Position numbers and translations under genes: made by a program
Assembly: GCA_900642245.1 (NCBI GenBank)
Contig: CAAAJI010000004.1
Coordinates: 492,369 to 556,368 of the forward strand
Direction: 5' to 3'
DNA length: 64,000 nucleotides
Source: Fragilaria radians
Lineage: Eukaryota > Bacillariophyta > Fragilariophyceae > Fragilariales > Fragilariaceae
The notes under the pieces: generated by a model
The model's database searches: none
What the model saw: the letters and a program-made list of their open reading frames with translations, nothing else
Told to the model about the DNA's origin: nothing
In this document: positions 32,476-45,308 of the stretch, piece by piece
Position numbering within the stretch: the first letter of the stretch is position 1
Layout: each line of letters starts with the position of its first letter

Positions 32476-35400
32476 AGCTACTTCCGCTTGCGCTTTGCAG
32501 TCTATGCACTTCTACACTGAACAAGCGTCTACTACGACTAAGAAAATTTGGCAGAAGATGTCCCTAGATTTTTTCCCGTGGCAAAAAGAACAGAGTGTTG
32601 GTGTGGAAAGTCTGAAAAAATGATGATGATTGTAAACATGCCATACCTTTAGGGATTCCGTAGGCGGATTGGTATATACATACCAATGGCTTGCCACAAC
32701 AGAGGACGGCGAGTTCATTGAGAAGCAACTGTTTGGCGCAACTAACTCTCTCTGGTCTAACAAAGGTTGATATATAGATTTTATTAGCAGTCAAGAATTT
32801 CGACAGAGATTCTATGGATTGTTGGGAATCGTAAATTCCATGTAAATTCATGTTGGAGCAAAAATCCTAACGTCTCCAGCATGATCCATAAAGAGTACAG
32901 GGAATAACCTTTCATGATAACTTCAATCCACTTTTTACTGTTTACAGTTTCATGCCACATACAGAAGAGGCAAAGGTAACTAAATGTGCACATCAAACTC
33001 CGGAAAGTAAAGGCTGAAAGATCATGATGAAATACTTATGAATCAAAATGTAATCAATCAGTAGAAAAAAGATAATTTTATCTCAGCAGCTACGCCGTTG
33101 TTCAAAATAGGATCATTTGAACCTAACTGAATTACATTTATCTGGTGCCTAATCCTCAGCATAGTTGAAATCCATAAATGATCTTCCTCGAAGTAGTGCT
33201 TGAATTTCCTATTGAAAAATAGTTTGCATTGTTTGCATTGCCTTATCCATTCGTTCCTCTTCCATTCACATGACTGGTATTGTATACATTATCAATATCA
33301 TCTACATTTTTGGAGTCCAATAAAAGACTTATTTGCAATCATCTTTCCACGTCAACTAATTTAAGATGTTAGAAAAAATATTTAGCAGACACATTTTATT
33401 TAATCAAAGATAATCATTACTATTCCACTATTTATCAGGACAAAACTGAGAACAAGATCCAGATTATATCTGCTGTATCAAAGGTCATTACAATGGAAAC
33501 GAAAAGGGTAAACTTTGATCTACCTTTCTATTATTTTTGGTTGTTCTGAAGGAAAAAGTAACCTTTGTCCTTCACGACATATTGGTTTTTTTAATCGTAG
33601 CAATACCAATCTACAGGAATAACTCAATAAACAACTAGCAAGTCACAATGAAATTTTTTTAACATGACTTCAGCTGCGAGCTCACCTGTTTTATCCCATA
33701 GAATGGATACCTAGTTTCAGACCATGGAATTTGGTGACTAAGAAAGGACGATATTTGTTGCACTTGACATAAACACTATTAAAACATGATTCAATCATAA
33801 TTATGATCATATTCTTCAAAGCTCTCCACTAAGAGAGTGAATTAGCTCCACATTACAAGACATAACCGTGATAGTCTCATGTTTGGGAAAGGCTTTTCAA
33901 GTCTTGAATAAGAAGATGATAGGGTTGGAATAACATTACACCATTCCTTTGCATATGGCTACAACAATAATTCAAGAAGAAAACATATCTTCGATGTTAC
34001 AGGAATGACTAGATATGCGTATGTTTTTCAACACCGATAATCGCTTTAGAAGAAAAAGTTCCTGAATGATAGGGAAGACCTTTACTCTCAGCAGTCAGCC
34101 ATAGGTTTCATTTTTTTCCATGAAAAAGTATATTTTTTAATCTGTGGAGTGTCTGAACCAAGTAATCGTTGACGTGACAAAAAAGCGCATATACGCGATA
34201 GAAGTACCAGATCAGTTTCCTAAAAAATAAAACCATGCATTTTTGCCATAGCCGTTATCATAATGAGACAAAGTGCTCTCAAGGCAATCAGAACAGTCGA
34301 AAGCCATTTACACAATTCAGAATATTTCATGAAAACATGTAACTCTAGGGTAGTTGTTTCTTTGTTTTCTAGACATTGAATGTCATGTGTTTCACATCAA
34401 GATTCACTTGAGATGGAAACCTGGAACAATTGGGGAACAAGATTGAAGTTAAATAAAACAGCCGTAGAATATCAATTTAATCCTGATTTCCAAAAGAGTA
34501 GACTTAGCTACATGAGGGTAAATTTACCTGATTCTTTTGAAGTGAACGCAGCCTGATAAGTCAAAAATATTTGCTTTTTTTAAATGACATGCTGACTTAG
34601 CGCATGCCCGAGATGGGCTATGCCAGAAATTTATATGGCAGGAAAATCGTTCGCAAGATTGTCAATAGTCATTTAATTCTCATTAATTCTGCTCCCAACA
34701 AGTCAATTCTTCCAATGTAAGCCCATCGTGCCATCTGAGTCCCTACGTTGTTAGAAGACGGGATTGTTTCTCCGAAGAACAAATTCAAGAGTTGCTCGGC
34801 TATGTCGATAAAAGTTCAATATATTATCAAACGATATTTCTTCAATGTTACCACGCAAATGTCTCCAATTCATGGTTTGCATGGGAGAGAATCACAAGTG
34901 ACAACCATTTCTCTTTATGTCAATGAAATTCATCATTTAATCCTTAAATTCTTAATTAGGGGTTATTATCATTCCATATGACTGGAAGCTAGAGCAAAGA
35001 TTTTTATCTTGACTTCATCTGTTTTCTTGCATCAAGAATTGAATGATTTTTATCCTTTATCTTTGTTGTGAAGTATTGCATTGGACTATGGAAAGCACAA
35101 TTTTACAACCTACAATGACAAACTAATGTGCAATAGTAACTTTCATCTTTGAAAAACTATCCCTCATCTAATGATATTTGTAAATCGAATGAATCTGTGT
35201 TTCCTTGTTTAATTGTGAATGGAGTTGGAGAGCAACAATATGAATGGATGATAGACCCTTTTCTTGGGAAATATTGTATTGATCATATTTGTCTTTGAAT
35301 CGTAGCTCATTTAAAAATAGATAGACATGCAACATACTTGATGTCATGTCATTTAACTTCAGTCACATCCCTTCAAGAGATAATCATTTGAACTTTATGT

Positions 35401-36283
35401 TTCTTCTATCGATTCTGCCAAGCAAATTGCATGTTTCATTATTGAGAAAGTCCTCATTCTATCACTTGGTTCCTAACTCAATCTCTCTTGAACCATGATA
35501 CAAGTCAGTTTCCGCAATATTTTCTATGATTGTCAGGATCAAATGTGAAAAAATGTTGCGGCTTAAAGATTTCAGCTTCCACATGAGTATATGTTTTGTC
35601 TTGGCTTTGAAAATTTTCCAGGGCCTACATCTTGCATTGCCTTAACAAAAAAGCTTCTGTCAATTTTGATCGCATTTCTATCTATATCTAGATATCGTGA
35701 AAAAATATCCCAAATAAATGAATATACTGGTACATATAATCCCTATTCACATATATTATAGTCCATTGCAGAAAAGAGCAGTTAGAGATTCCTTCATAAA
35801 GGGAGATGCAAAGAATAAATTTTGAATTTGCTTATCTTGATGTTATGAGGATACTTCCACTCCTAGTTATTAACTTTAATACTACTCTAGCTTCAACTTT
35901 TCCCATCTCAAAACGTCACTTCTCACTTCAGTTTCTTTGCAGACAACCCTTTAAACATATTATATTCAGGTAATTCCGCCTAGAAAACCTCTCTATTGGT
36001 TTGTTCATGAATAAAATGTGTTTTGAATCAAAGTTTCCAATCCCTTAAATCCAATTAGATGTAAGAGTGATATTCTTTCAATATGTAAATGAGAATACAG
36101 ACCGGAAAGGTTTTCCCTCAGTCAGCTTAAGAATAATTCCTAATTGAATTAACAAAACGATAAACATTAAAGCGCTTATCCACTTGAAAACGAAAAGGGA
36201 AGTTTTGATAGAGTTAGCAATGTGGTTTTAGAATGAAATAAAACTGATAACTTGTTCGAGCAAGTACACAACTAAGCTGAGCC
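32476..36283. other. Long gene-poor region, nothing recognised
   Basis: About 3.8 kb of AT-rich DNA upstream of the C2 protein gene. Overlapping minus-strand frames at 32512-32996 and a plus-strand frame at 34748-34981 show no family features. No tRNA, LTR or obvious repeat was seen. Confidence 0.45.
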
Positions 36284-37633
36284 CTACAATTCATCGGCTC
36301 TTTGAAATTCAAAGAATCCTGTGGACGCTTGTTTCCAACTACCATCGGAAGCATATGCTCTAGAGCTAGATGAACATACTAATTGGAGTTTTTGGGGAAC
36401 TGTCGAAGCAACCAATTCTGGGCCTGTTTGAGCCTGAAACACCAGAAACTCAGTGAAGAAAGGTCTTCGATTCTGACCTCCAGATTTTGCAAATGCCATA
36501 TATCGTGGCACCTAAGGATTAAGAGTGAGAAAAGTGTAAGGTTTGGCAAAGCTTCGACAAAAGGTTTCGCTGAAAAATCATACCTGAAAGGAAACATTAT
36601 TAATGATGAATCCAACGAGTTCGCCTCCCATCCAATCAAAGTAAATCACTCGTTGCTCCCTTGGGATGTTGGCTGAAGTTATCTCATTTTTATATACAAT
36701 TCCTGATATGGAGGTGGACATTTCTGGACACATATTGATCCCCAATGGCTTTCCGACTGTTATGAGCTTTTGAACAGAATCTTCGAAGTTCCATTTCCAT
36801 TGATGAGCAACTTTTTGGACGCCGATAGCCCAATTTGCAAATTTCTTAGACTGCAATCTTGGATTTTTAGTTTCAGGAGCAAATCCTTTGGCTTTTTCAT
36901 CGGTAAGATATGATGGTTCTCTCAGGACGACATCTCCCAACCAAACCCCTGCAGTAAGCTCCAAAAATTCAACTGGAACCGGTTTCAGCACAAGACCGGG
37001 TAGATCGTCAGCCCTTGTAGCGTCTATAGGAAAATCGTTTTGAACCATTATTCGCTCTTCATGACAGATAACTATGCGAGCCAAAGATTGGTCTATGCCA
37101 TAAAAGGCAAGTGCACGAATTCTGGCGTTATCATTAATGGCAACGCAGTGTTCGATTCCAAACTGCAAAAGACGAGGCGTCCCAATGATTTCCTCAGGTA
37201 AATCTGGTAAGGTAACATCCAAAGAGTATGACCCATCTACAACATCTACATCTGTATTGGCATCAAGAAGGGATATCTCTCGACGTCGTGATTGGTCTGA
37301 AAATTCAAATATCTCAGTCATCGTGTAATCCTTTTTGGAAAGATCTAGTCCCACTTTGATGGAGGTCGTGTATTCATTCGAGACTTTCTTCATCCTAATA
37401 CCAGATGAAAGATCATTTGTGATAGAGAATGAAGTTGCTTTGCCTTTCCATACTCCTTCATGAAAGTCGACTAAAATTCGAAGTGCATCTTTGGATTGAT
37501 TGACGGTTTCACTCAAATAAAATGGATAACGAGACGCCTGAGCGTGCTTCGAGTGTATAACGAAGGAGAAAGAGTACAAAATTTGGATTGCAAGAAGGAT
37601 TGATGTCGAGATAATTGATGATAACCGTGACAT
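36284..37633 (-). CDS. Secretory/plastid-leader protein with DUF3598 (lipocalin-like) similarity
   Basis: Two exons, 37633-36584 and 36511-36284, with a 72-nt intron (donor GTATGA, acceptor CCTTAG, phase 0), encode 425 residues. The N terminus has a hydrophobic leader (SIISTSILLAIQILYSFSFV) suggesting entry into the ER or, in a diatom, the plastid. Two similar beta-rich modules follow, each opening with a short 'GVW' turn (FHEGVWKGKATSFS near residue 58; TAGVWLGDVVL near 228). Together with the motif YFDWMGGELVGFI before the intron, this resembles DUF3598/CpeS-type lipocalin folds; that family call is moderate. The protein ends RADEL, which could be a weak ER-retention signal. Function is unknown. 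The ATG at 37631-37633 starts the frame. Confidence 0.62.
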
Positions 37634-38998
37634 TGATCGAAGATTTTAGCGTTTGGTAGATTTTTGTGCAAAAATAATTTCATTGGTTTTCTTCAAGATT
37701 TTAGGTGTCGAGTCTTCATTTTCTTTTTCTCCAGGTCATAAAACACGAGGTTTACGACAGCAACTACAACTGTAGTTCTACACTTTTGCCTCTCAGCTGG
37801 GAGTGTCAACAAGGTGTGTGTGTTTAGGATTCCTTGTATAAGCTGAGAGGTAGATCCAAGTTTTAAGGAGCTTCGTCCTTCTCCCACAAACATGTGTTTT
37901 TGCTTGGTGCCAATTACTTTTGACACGGGTCATACAGAATCATTCCTAGCTTGCTATATTTCTGTAGCTATACCATTTTCTTGTCTTGTTACGGTTAGTT
38001 GTCTCTCGGATGTGCTAGTTGTAGGGTTGGAACCTTTTAGCACCTGTTTTAGTTGTGCTTAGAAGCAACATTAGATACTGAACTAATCAAGTAATATTAC
38101 AGAGAGGGGCATCAACCCTCTTTTCTGAAAAGGAAAATATTTCCAAGTTAGTTTGAATCCTAGACTCTTATTGTTCTTGTAATGAAACAAATGAATATTT
38201 TCACACGTTTCATTCAAAGCCAAGTTTTGAAGCGGACTTAACTGGAAATGACTTCAAGTTGCTAGCACTATCACAAGATACAATTCATAACTCACTTCCT
38301 AATGACAATGCAGTGTCTGTTGAAGAAATGCATGTTGCCATAACTATTTCCAAGATCTTGGACTATCTGGGAGCATATCTTGAGAATAGTTGGAACATCA
38401 ATGATGTCAAATCAACACACATTAATGATGAGTATTGACTGGGAAGTCTCTATCTTTTGACCTGGAAATTTTTGCAACAATCAAAGTCATTAAACTCATG
38501 TTGTCTGTAACGATAGCTACAATTTTCTTAATTCTGTCTATTTTGACATGTCGCGAATGGTCATATTGCAATTGAGCATGCTATTTGCATACTTCATTAG
38601 ATTAGAATGCTTGACATGATTGCGCAATTCGATACTCTATTCTCAATCCTTGTAGAATTTCACACTAATGATACAAGGCACAATTTTTGCATTTTATAAT
38701 GCTTGGGAAAATGATCTCCTTTTGATGGCAATTAGGCTTCAGATTCTGATAGATAGGTCCAATTCCAGCAAAACAAATGCCTTTGGTGATCACGACATCG
38801 GGCACATAACATTATTGAAGTACTTGCTTGGAAATTTTTAAAGGAAAATGTGATTGCAATAAAAACGTATGCGGTTTTGGTCCTATTTTAGTCAGTCTAA
38901 CCCTCCCTGCGTAAGGAGTATCTATACATATTTAATCTTGAATGCTACAACGTAGCAATTCCTGTGGATAAAGATGTTTCTCTTCATGTGCTTCAAGA
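37634..38998. other. Intergenic; one 93-codon open stretch of unknown status
   Basis: On the plus strand 38157-38438 is open for 93 codons without an early ATG and reads as plausible protein (segment NDNAVSVEEMHVAITISKIL). It may be an exon remnant or decayed element. The rest shows nothing recognisable. Confidence 0.3.
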
Positions 38999-41176
38999 TT
39001 AAGTTGACCTTGTGATGACACTATTGAATGCTTCTTGACTCAGTGTAACTTTGCCAGAACTTTGTTGACGTTTCTTTCCCTTCTTCTGTTTTTCCAATAG
39101 TTTCTTTTTTCTTGTAATGTCACCTCCTCCAACGGATTTACTTCCACCGGTTGTAAGGACATCCTTTCGATATGCACTGATTCTTTCACTGGCAACAATC
39201 TTTCCTGAAACTTTTGCTTGAATGACAGTGACAAACTGCTGCCGGGGTAAAACCTCTTGTAACTTTTCACAAACAACTCTGGCTTGTCCTTGTGCAGAGT
39301 CTTCGTGACAAACGAATGCCAATGGTTCCACGACTTCGTTGTTAAGGTATATACCAACTTTGACAAGAGGCGCTACTTGATGAGGAGGGTCTGCCTCAGA
39401 TGTGTCGATACTTCCCATGCCTGCTGTTGTTGTTTTGAGTTCATCGTGAAAATCTGTAACAACTTCGGCCCATGGCATTCTCGAAGTGAAAAGCCAAGTA
39501 CTATCGTCGATTGGCTTACTGTCTAGTTCCGTCCCCCGTTTGCGCTTGATTAGATCCATTACATTTCCGGCATAAATTTGAGGCGCCATAATACGGACAT
39601 CTACGACAGGCTCCTCGATGGAATATCTGAGTCCTGATTGCGGCCATTTATCGAGATCCTCTATCGTTTCGGTATAGCTTTCTTTGATATTATTATTTTT
39701 GCTGGGATGATAGGTGACAATGTATGGTACCTTAGGTGGTGTAACTATAGCCTCAAGGCCAAATTCGTCAAGTAGCCGTTGGCGGAAAACTTCAGCATGT
39801 AGCAGCCCTTGAAAACCAACTCGCAAACCTGGACCTAGGAAGGGTCCTCCATGATCACTAGTCGACGATCCAACTGATGACCTAGAGACATCCAACCCTG
39901 TATCATTTAGCGCGAGCTTTTCGACTGCTTGCGAAAGCTCTTCAAAGCCATCGGTGTCCACGGGATGAACGGATGCATAAAGTACAGACTTTGCGGTAAG
40001 TGAATCAGGTAAGGTTGGGATGACCATGGAAGATTGCATTGAAACATGCTTTGTCAGAATAAGTACTGTTCCAGGCTGCGCTTGTCGTGGATCCTTCAAG
40101 CCAAAACGAACGTATCCCATCTGTCCATGTTGAAGTGAATTTGTTCGGAGAGATTTTGGTGTCAGAATGCCCACTTCTTGCACCGAAAATCCTTGTTGTG
40201 TCGTATCTGACGCTATGGAAATGCGATCGTTTTCACTCAACCTTCCAGATAATATTTGTACCAAGCAATTCACACCTCTAGAATCATACCAAGAATCGAC
40301 GACTTGAGCCCGGAGTATTTGACCATTGTCATCCAATAATGGTTTTGGGGGAGGAACTTTTTGGCAAACCGTATCGAGGACATCTTTGATACCGAACCGA
40401 TTTCGTGCACTGGTAGTTAGGATAGACTCGGGATCATCGATTTGAAGCCACTCACATACAGTCAATGCGACTTGGATCGGTCGAGCAGCATCTAGATCCA
40501 CTTTAGTAAGGGCCACCAGCATTTCGGGAGGATTGGAAAGAGATTTCGCTTTTTCGTATACGCTCCAAGTTTGTGCTTGAATTCCTTGACTGGCATCAAG
40601 CAACAATACCGCTCCTTGAACAAATGTTAGAGAGCGAGATACCTCTCGACCAAAATCCACGTGCCCTGGCGTGTCCAACATGTTTAAGAGTAAAATACCC
40701 TCCGGACCGACAGCCGACGGATGGGGGTAGAGCATTGTGGCAGTAGAGGCCTTGACGGTTATACCTCGCTCTTGCTCAACGGATAAAGTGTCGAGCATAT
40801 TGATATTTTCTTTCTGTTGTGATTCCACTGGAATTTCGGAATGTGTGGTTGCGTCCATCCGAGAAGCCTCCCAAGCTAAACGTTGAGCTTCAGGTCCCAG
40901 ATTTCCCGTCAGCTCCAAGACACGAGATGCTAATGAAGACTTTCCATGGTCTACATGAGCAATGAAGCAAAAATTTCGGACGTCTTCTAATGGAATATTT
41001 TTAATCATTTCAGGCGTGTCAAGGATTGATATGGATTGATAATTGTCTCGTAAAGTCGAGAAAGGTCGTCGTCGAGATGACGGTATAACAAACCTTGGCT
41101 TGTGCCAGAGAGAAATGACATTTCTACCCACACGAGAGATCATGTGTACATTATGAAGCAAGTCGGTCAATGTCAT
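38999..41176 (-). CDS. GUF1: Mitochondrial elongation factor 4 (GUF1/LepA GTPase)
   Basis: A 725-residue translational GTPase of the LepA/EF4 family, which acts on stalled or mistranslocated ribosomes in organelles. G motifs: AHVDHGKSSLA (G1, residues about 73-83), RGITVKAS (G2), MLDTPGHVDF (G3) and LTKVDL (G4, with Thr in place of the usual Asn). The family C terminus GGDITRKKKLLEKQKKGKKR is intact. The first 50 residues are rich in Arg/Ser with few acids (SLWHKPRFVIPSSRRRPFST), as in a mitochondrial presequence. The length exceeds bacterial LepA by this leader plus an insertion of roughly 40 residues between G1 and G2. Start: the frame extends to a GTG, but the ATG at 41174-41176 is the first Met. 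No intron is needed. Confidence 0.93.
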   Translation of the reverse strand: MTLTDLLHNVHMISRVGRNVISLWHKPRFVIPSSRRRPFSTLRDNYQSISILDTPEMIKNIPLEDVRNFCFIAHVDHGKSSLASRVLELTGNLGPEAQRLAWEASRMDATTHSEIPVESQQKENINMLDTLSVEQERGITVKASTATMLYPHPSAVGPEGILLLNMLDTPGHVDFGREVSRSLTFVQGAVLLLDASQGIQAQTWSVYEKAKSLSNPPEMLVALTKVDLDAARPIQVALTVCEWLQIDDPESILTTSARNRFGIKDVLDTVCQKVPPPKPLLDDNGQILRAQVVDSWYDSRGVNCLVQILSGRLSENDRISIASDTTQQGFSVQEVGILTPKSLRTNSLQHGQMGYVRFGLKDPRQAQPGTVLILTKHVSMQSSMVIPTLPDSLTAKSVLYASVHPVDTDGFEELSQAVEKLALNDTGLDVSRSSVGSSTSDHGGPFLGPGLRVGFQGLLHAEVFRQRLLDEFGLEAIVTPPKVPYIVTYHPSKNNNIKESYTETIEDLDKWPQSGLRYSIEEPVVDVRIMAPQIYAGNVMDLIKRKRGTELDSKPIDDSTWLFTSRMPWAEVVTDFHDELKTTTAGMGSIDTSEADPPHQVAPLVKVGIYLNNEVVEPLAFVCHEDSAQGQARVVCEKLQEVLPRQQFVTVIQAKVSGKIVASERISAYRKDVLTTGGSKSVGGGDITRKKKLLEKQKKGKKRQQSSGKVTLSQEAFNSVITRST

Positions 41177-42302
41177 GGCTTCCACAATCCAAGAGAGTTT
41201 GATGAGAAAAAGTTAAGGAGGATACGTCGTAACGTTAACCTTATTGTTTTTTCATTTTCCATTGGAAGTTGGTCACTGCACCACCGTTAGTGAACAGGTT
41301 GGAACTTAGAATCAATCTGAATTGCCTGCATAGATAGATGATCGTGATTTCAAGTATGTTATCTCAAAAAAGTCAACTATGATCAATTAATTCATAAAGA
41401 ATAATACGTGAAAAAGTCAGCAAAGACCGGTGGTGAACATAAGTCAGGGTACATGCAATTGGAAATCTCATTTAAGGTACCAGGGACTGGTACTTGAAAC
41501 TGCATTTTCGTAACAAGTTTCACACATTTGGATCAAGTACACTGATATGTTTGGACATTTGACTTTTTGGAATGGATAGATCCTTTCTCATTTTGGATGC
41601 TATTTGACATGAATTCACTCAAGCATGCTATATCTTCCTTACAGAAAAAACATTCCAAACAAAAATCTACCTATCAAAATCATGAGATTCATGGAGGCTG
41701 GAGTTGCAGAAAAGGAATGCAAATTTACATGCGTGTTGCCAAGCTCCATGGTTCCAACAAAAAAGAGATTGTGCCTTATCTTTCATTGAAACATCACCAT
41801 TTCCGACTTCAAATATATATTGGCATGAGGAATGCTTTACCTTTGCCACTGATGCTAGTACATCAGACTAGAACTACAGCATCTACAATTGTGTTCTCAT
41901 GGGAAATACAAAATTCAAGTATCTACGTTAGAATAGGTCAAACAATAATGCATCGACCACACTAAGTAATCTACAACAATTGGTGGTAAGTCACATGTAA
42001 AATGGTGTTGAATCAAAGAGTAATGCTTTTGAGTAAATTCAGTATAATCTCAAGTTGGATTAAAGCTTCTGCCTCTTGTAATGTATCCATGTCTCTCTCA
42101 ACAAATTACAGTAACATCATAAATATAGATGGTCCAGCTCAATTTCGAATATTTCATGAGTGAAAATTATTGCGACGAGTAAAAAAATACATGTTGGAGA
42201 AATTTTGGGAGATTCGGTATTTCAGTTGAATGGAACCACGTAAGGTTATACTACGTTGACAACACGTATAAACAACTTGTTTTTGCGTAACGACAATTCA
42301 AC
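41177..42302. promoter_or_regulatory. Divergent intergenic region between GUF1 and the fluoride exporter
   Basis: About 1.1 kb that must hold both promoters. A 132-codon frame on the plus strand (41567-41965) is rich in His, Ser and Thr, has random-looking composition and matches nothing. No specific regulatory motif was identified. Confidence 0.35.
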
Positions 42303-44422
42303 ATGGATGAAGACCACACCATTAAACCTTTCGATGATGGTCTTAACAATGGCGAAATCTCACCGGATGACCCAGAACTGGAATCAGAAGAAGAAGAACT
42401 TCTTATGACATATTCATCTGATTTATCAGAATCTCATCTTCACGAAGGCTTTGATACGTTGCCATATATGAATTTTCAATCCAAAACTGTCGATGAGAAC
42501 TCAATCAACGGTGTCACCTTGGATGATGAAATTACAATTTGCAGACAACCATGCTCACCTGACGTTCCAATATTAATCTTACCAAATTTATTGGACGAAG
42601 CAAATACTATCGATACGGATTCTCTGGCGAATTATAGCTTCGGAAAGGAAGACAACAAGAAAAGACATGGAACTGTTAGGTACCTGCCAAGTGCACCATC
42701 GCCCACTCAATTCGATAGCAATCGCAGCCCAAAGTCAGGATTTTTCAACTTTCAGGAAGAATTTTTTGAACCTATCCATCTGAAGAAGATATCATCATCT
42801 CCCTCCAATTTCTTGACACGGAGAAATGTCGGTTCTCCATCCAGTACAGGACCTGGAATGCCTAGAGGTGATATTAAAGAATCTTCCAAAAATCCATATT
42901 CCATGCAAAGGCAGCTGTCTCTTCCAATTACAAATCAGACCACATCATCGAAGGGGATGCCATTCAGCTCAAAATCTCCTCACACAGACCCACATGTCAG
43001 AGATGTTAAAAAATCAATCTTTTCTTCCCACAATGCTATTAACATCTCTCTTCCAAGTGCACAGGTCTTTCGTAACACAAATATGCGGGAAAACTATATG
43101 GATGAAATCCGAAGAGTTAATACTATTAAAACAGATAAATCTGAGGAAGAAATGGAGGAAGCAGTAAGCGGTTTGGCATCTGACTACTCTCAGTCAGATA
43201 TAGCACATAGTTTGATCCTTACTCTATCAGCAGATCCAAGAATTACCGATAACTCAATTCTCTCATCTTTTGACGACATGAAGCCGATGCCAGCGACAAA
43301 ATGCAACTTACAACTCTTTATTTATCTTTCCACCTTTGCCTGCTTGGGAACGATCCTCAGATTATTCTTGAAACGATTGTTTGGATTCGATTGTGAATCT
43401 CATGCTGTCCATGATTGGCTCTATCCTCTATCCCGTCACATATGTGTCACAGCATCGGGGACTACGGAGCAAACAGGAGGAGCACTGTTTTATGACCTAC
43501 CTGCAAACATCTTAGGATCCTTTTTGATGGGTATTTTGTCTGCAATAGAGCCAAATCAATATCCTCCGATCCCCTGGTTAAATGTTAACCATCCTCTTCA
43601 GGAAAATACGGATTTTCAAATTGCAATGAAGACTGGATTCTGTGGCTCGTTAACTACTTTTCTGCCTGGAACACACAAATGGTTGTCATGATGGAAGGCT
43701 CTCAGACGTTTCTTGGCTCTCAACCAGTAACCTCACTGTTTGGGTACCTTATTGGAACTTTGGCTGCTATTTCCAGCTTCCGGATGGGAAATAATGCCGC
43801 TGTGTGGATTACCCATTGGAGAAATCCAAAGAGTTCCAAACCTTTTGGAGACTCTTCTCCTCCGATTACTCATTTTATTGCTAGCAATAGTATTTGTTCA
43901 CAAGTTCTTGGCTGTATTAGGGACCTTCTTCTGGGGAGAATCATGATTGTTGTGTTTCTAGCTTTGCTGATAAGTCTCATTTTGGTTGGAGATGTAGTAT
44001 TTGGCAACAGGTACTATCAAAGTTTATGGATATCAGTTATATTATCACCACCGGGTGCTTGGTTGCGTTGGTTTTTGGCTTCGAAATGGAACGGTATCAG
44101 GCTTCGTCCTGGCTTGGAATGGTTTCCATTTGGTACGATTGCCGCAAATTTTATTGGGAGTTTGACATCCATACTGTTTCTAGCATTACAAATTCGATAC
44201 TTTAAAGATACTAGCGATCGATGGGAGGTATCAGTTTTGTCAGCAATTCGGGATGGCTTTGCGGGCAGCCTTTCTACCGTTTCAACAATGGTGAAAGAAT
44301 TTTGTGAGATCTCAGCTCGTTTCCCGTATCAAGGCAAGGCATACTATTATTGCATCGTCACAATAATTGTATCAATGGTATCTTGTCTTCTAGTCTTTTT
44401 GATAATAGCAAGAATACCTTGA
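42303..44422 (+). CDS. FEX: Double-domain CrcB/FEX fluoride exporter, reading frame broken by a 1-nt deletion
   Basis: Eukaryotic FEX proteins are fluoride channels made of two fused CrcB domains. The first frame (42303-43691) has about 330 hydrophilic, Ser-rich, probably cytosolic residues, then CrcB-1 with ACLGTILRLFL, NILGSFLMGI and GFCGSLTTF. The second frame (read from 43661 to TAA 44420-44422) continues directly with SAWNTQMVVMMEG and CrcB-2, with LSPPGAWLRWFLA, NFIGSLTSI and GFAGSLSTVSTM. The frames meet at a T run (43658-43661). Four T are present where five would keep GSLTTF-SAWN in one frame, giving about 706 residues. No intron fits there. Either the assembly lost one base or this allele is a recent pseudogene. 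The conserved Asn and Phe-loop motifs on both sides are otherwise intact. The ATG at 42303 is the start. Confidence 0.85.
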
Positions 44423-45228
44423 TCCCATACTACTACAAGTGGGTAGTGCAATCATCGGTACAGGCTAATGGTAAGGTCTATCAAGAGCAAATAAATCTTG
44501 GGAAAAAGTACTCCGTGAAACGATATATATTCCTAGCGCTTGAGACTAATCTGGAATTGATTTGTGAACAAGGAAGGCCTTATTTTAGATGAGAAAATGT
44601 AGTACCTCCATGCGTCAGCCTCTCTAATTCTCAAATGGCCTTCCTGTATACAGTCCCTGTTCTAGATTAAAAATAACAACTAGCAATGATATTATTCCAT
44701 ATTGAACCGTACTTTCTTTTTACCTGGTATCATGCATTCGAAATTTGCTTACGAAGCGTGAGTTTTATACGGAGCCAATGTTACCAGACATACGATTAGA
44801 TTGTTCTAATGATGTAAGTTTGAGCGGCAAAAGTCCACATGTGCTCTTGTTTTTCAATCTGCAATGCTGATAGTAAATTTTGTTTTGATGAGCCAATAAA
44901 GTGATCTGCATCCTCTACTCGTGAAATACTTTACCCTAAATCATCAGCATAAAGAGAGAGCTTCATTTCTGGTAGCATGGCCCCATAAACTATGAGGGTC
45001 GGGAAGTGGTCTATAACCATAGCAAGCTAAACTAGGCAATAAATGGTCGAATGCTAAAGTGGCTGCTAGATTGAGGCCATAAATCCCTATTTATTAACAT
45101 AAAGATAACTGTCAGAGCGTAGTATGTCATGAATGTTATGAATGGTAATGATATGTGGTGGGAAGTGCTTTTAGACACTGTGAATATATTTTGGTCTCCA
45201 AAGGTGAGGCCAAGAAAGAGACTTTTAA
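44423..45228. other. Intergenic downstream of the fluoride exporter
   Basis: No gene recognised. Short frames (44350-44592, 45032-45421) are shadows around the exporter end and the 41-bp repeat. Confidence 0.45.
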
Positions 45229-45308
45229 GTTGCAGCTTGCACATATTGCAGACATCCAGCAATATATTCGTTGCAGCTTGCACATATTGCAGGCATCCAG
45301 CAATATAT
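45229..45308. repeat. 41-bp direct tandem repeat, two copies
   Basis: The unit beginning gttgcagcttgcacatattg occurs at 45229-45269 and again from 45270. The copies differ at one base (gacatc versus ggcatc) over the 39 bases compared. Near identity implies a recent duplication. It lies near copia-type integrase remains. Confidence 0.9.

Noticed and set aside
41567..41965. 132-codon plus-strand ORF between GUF1 and FEX
   Set aside because: It has no family resemblance, random-looking composition and a position in a divergent promoter region; no splice partners.
43650..43670. Programmed -1 ribosomal frameshift in the fluoride exporter
   Set aside because: The site is not an X-XXY-YYZ heptamer and no downstream stem was evident; a lost T in a homopolymer is simpler.
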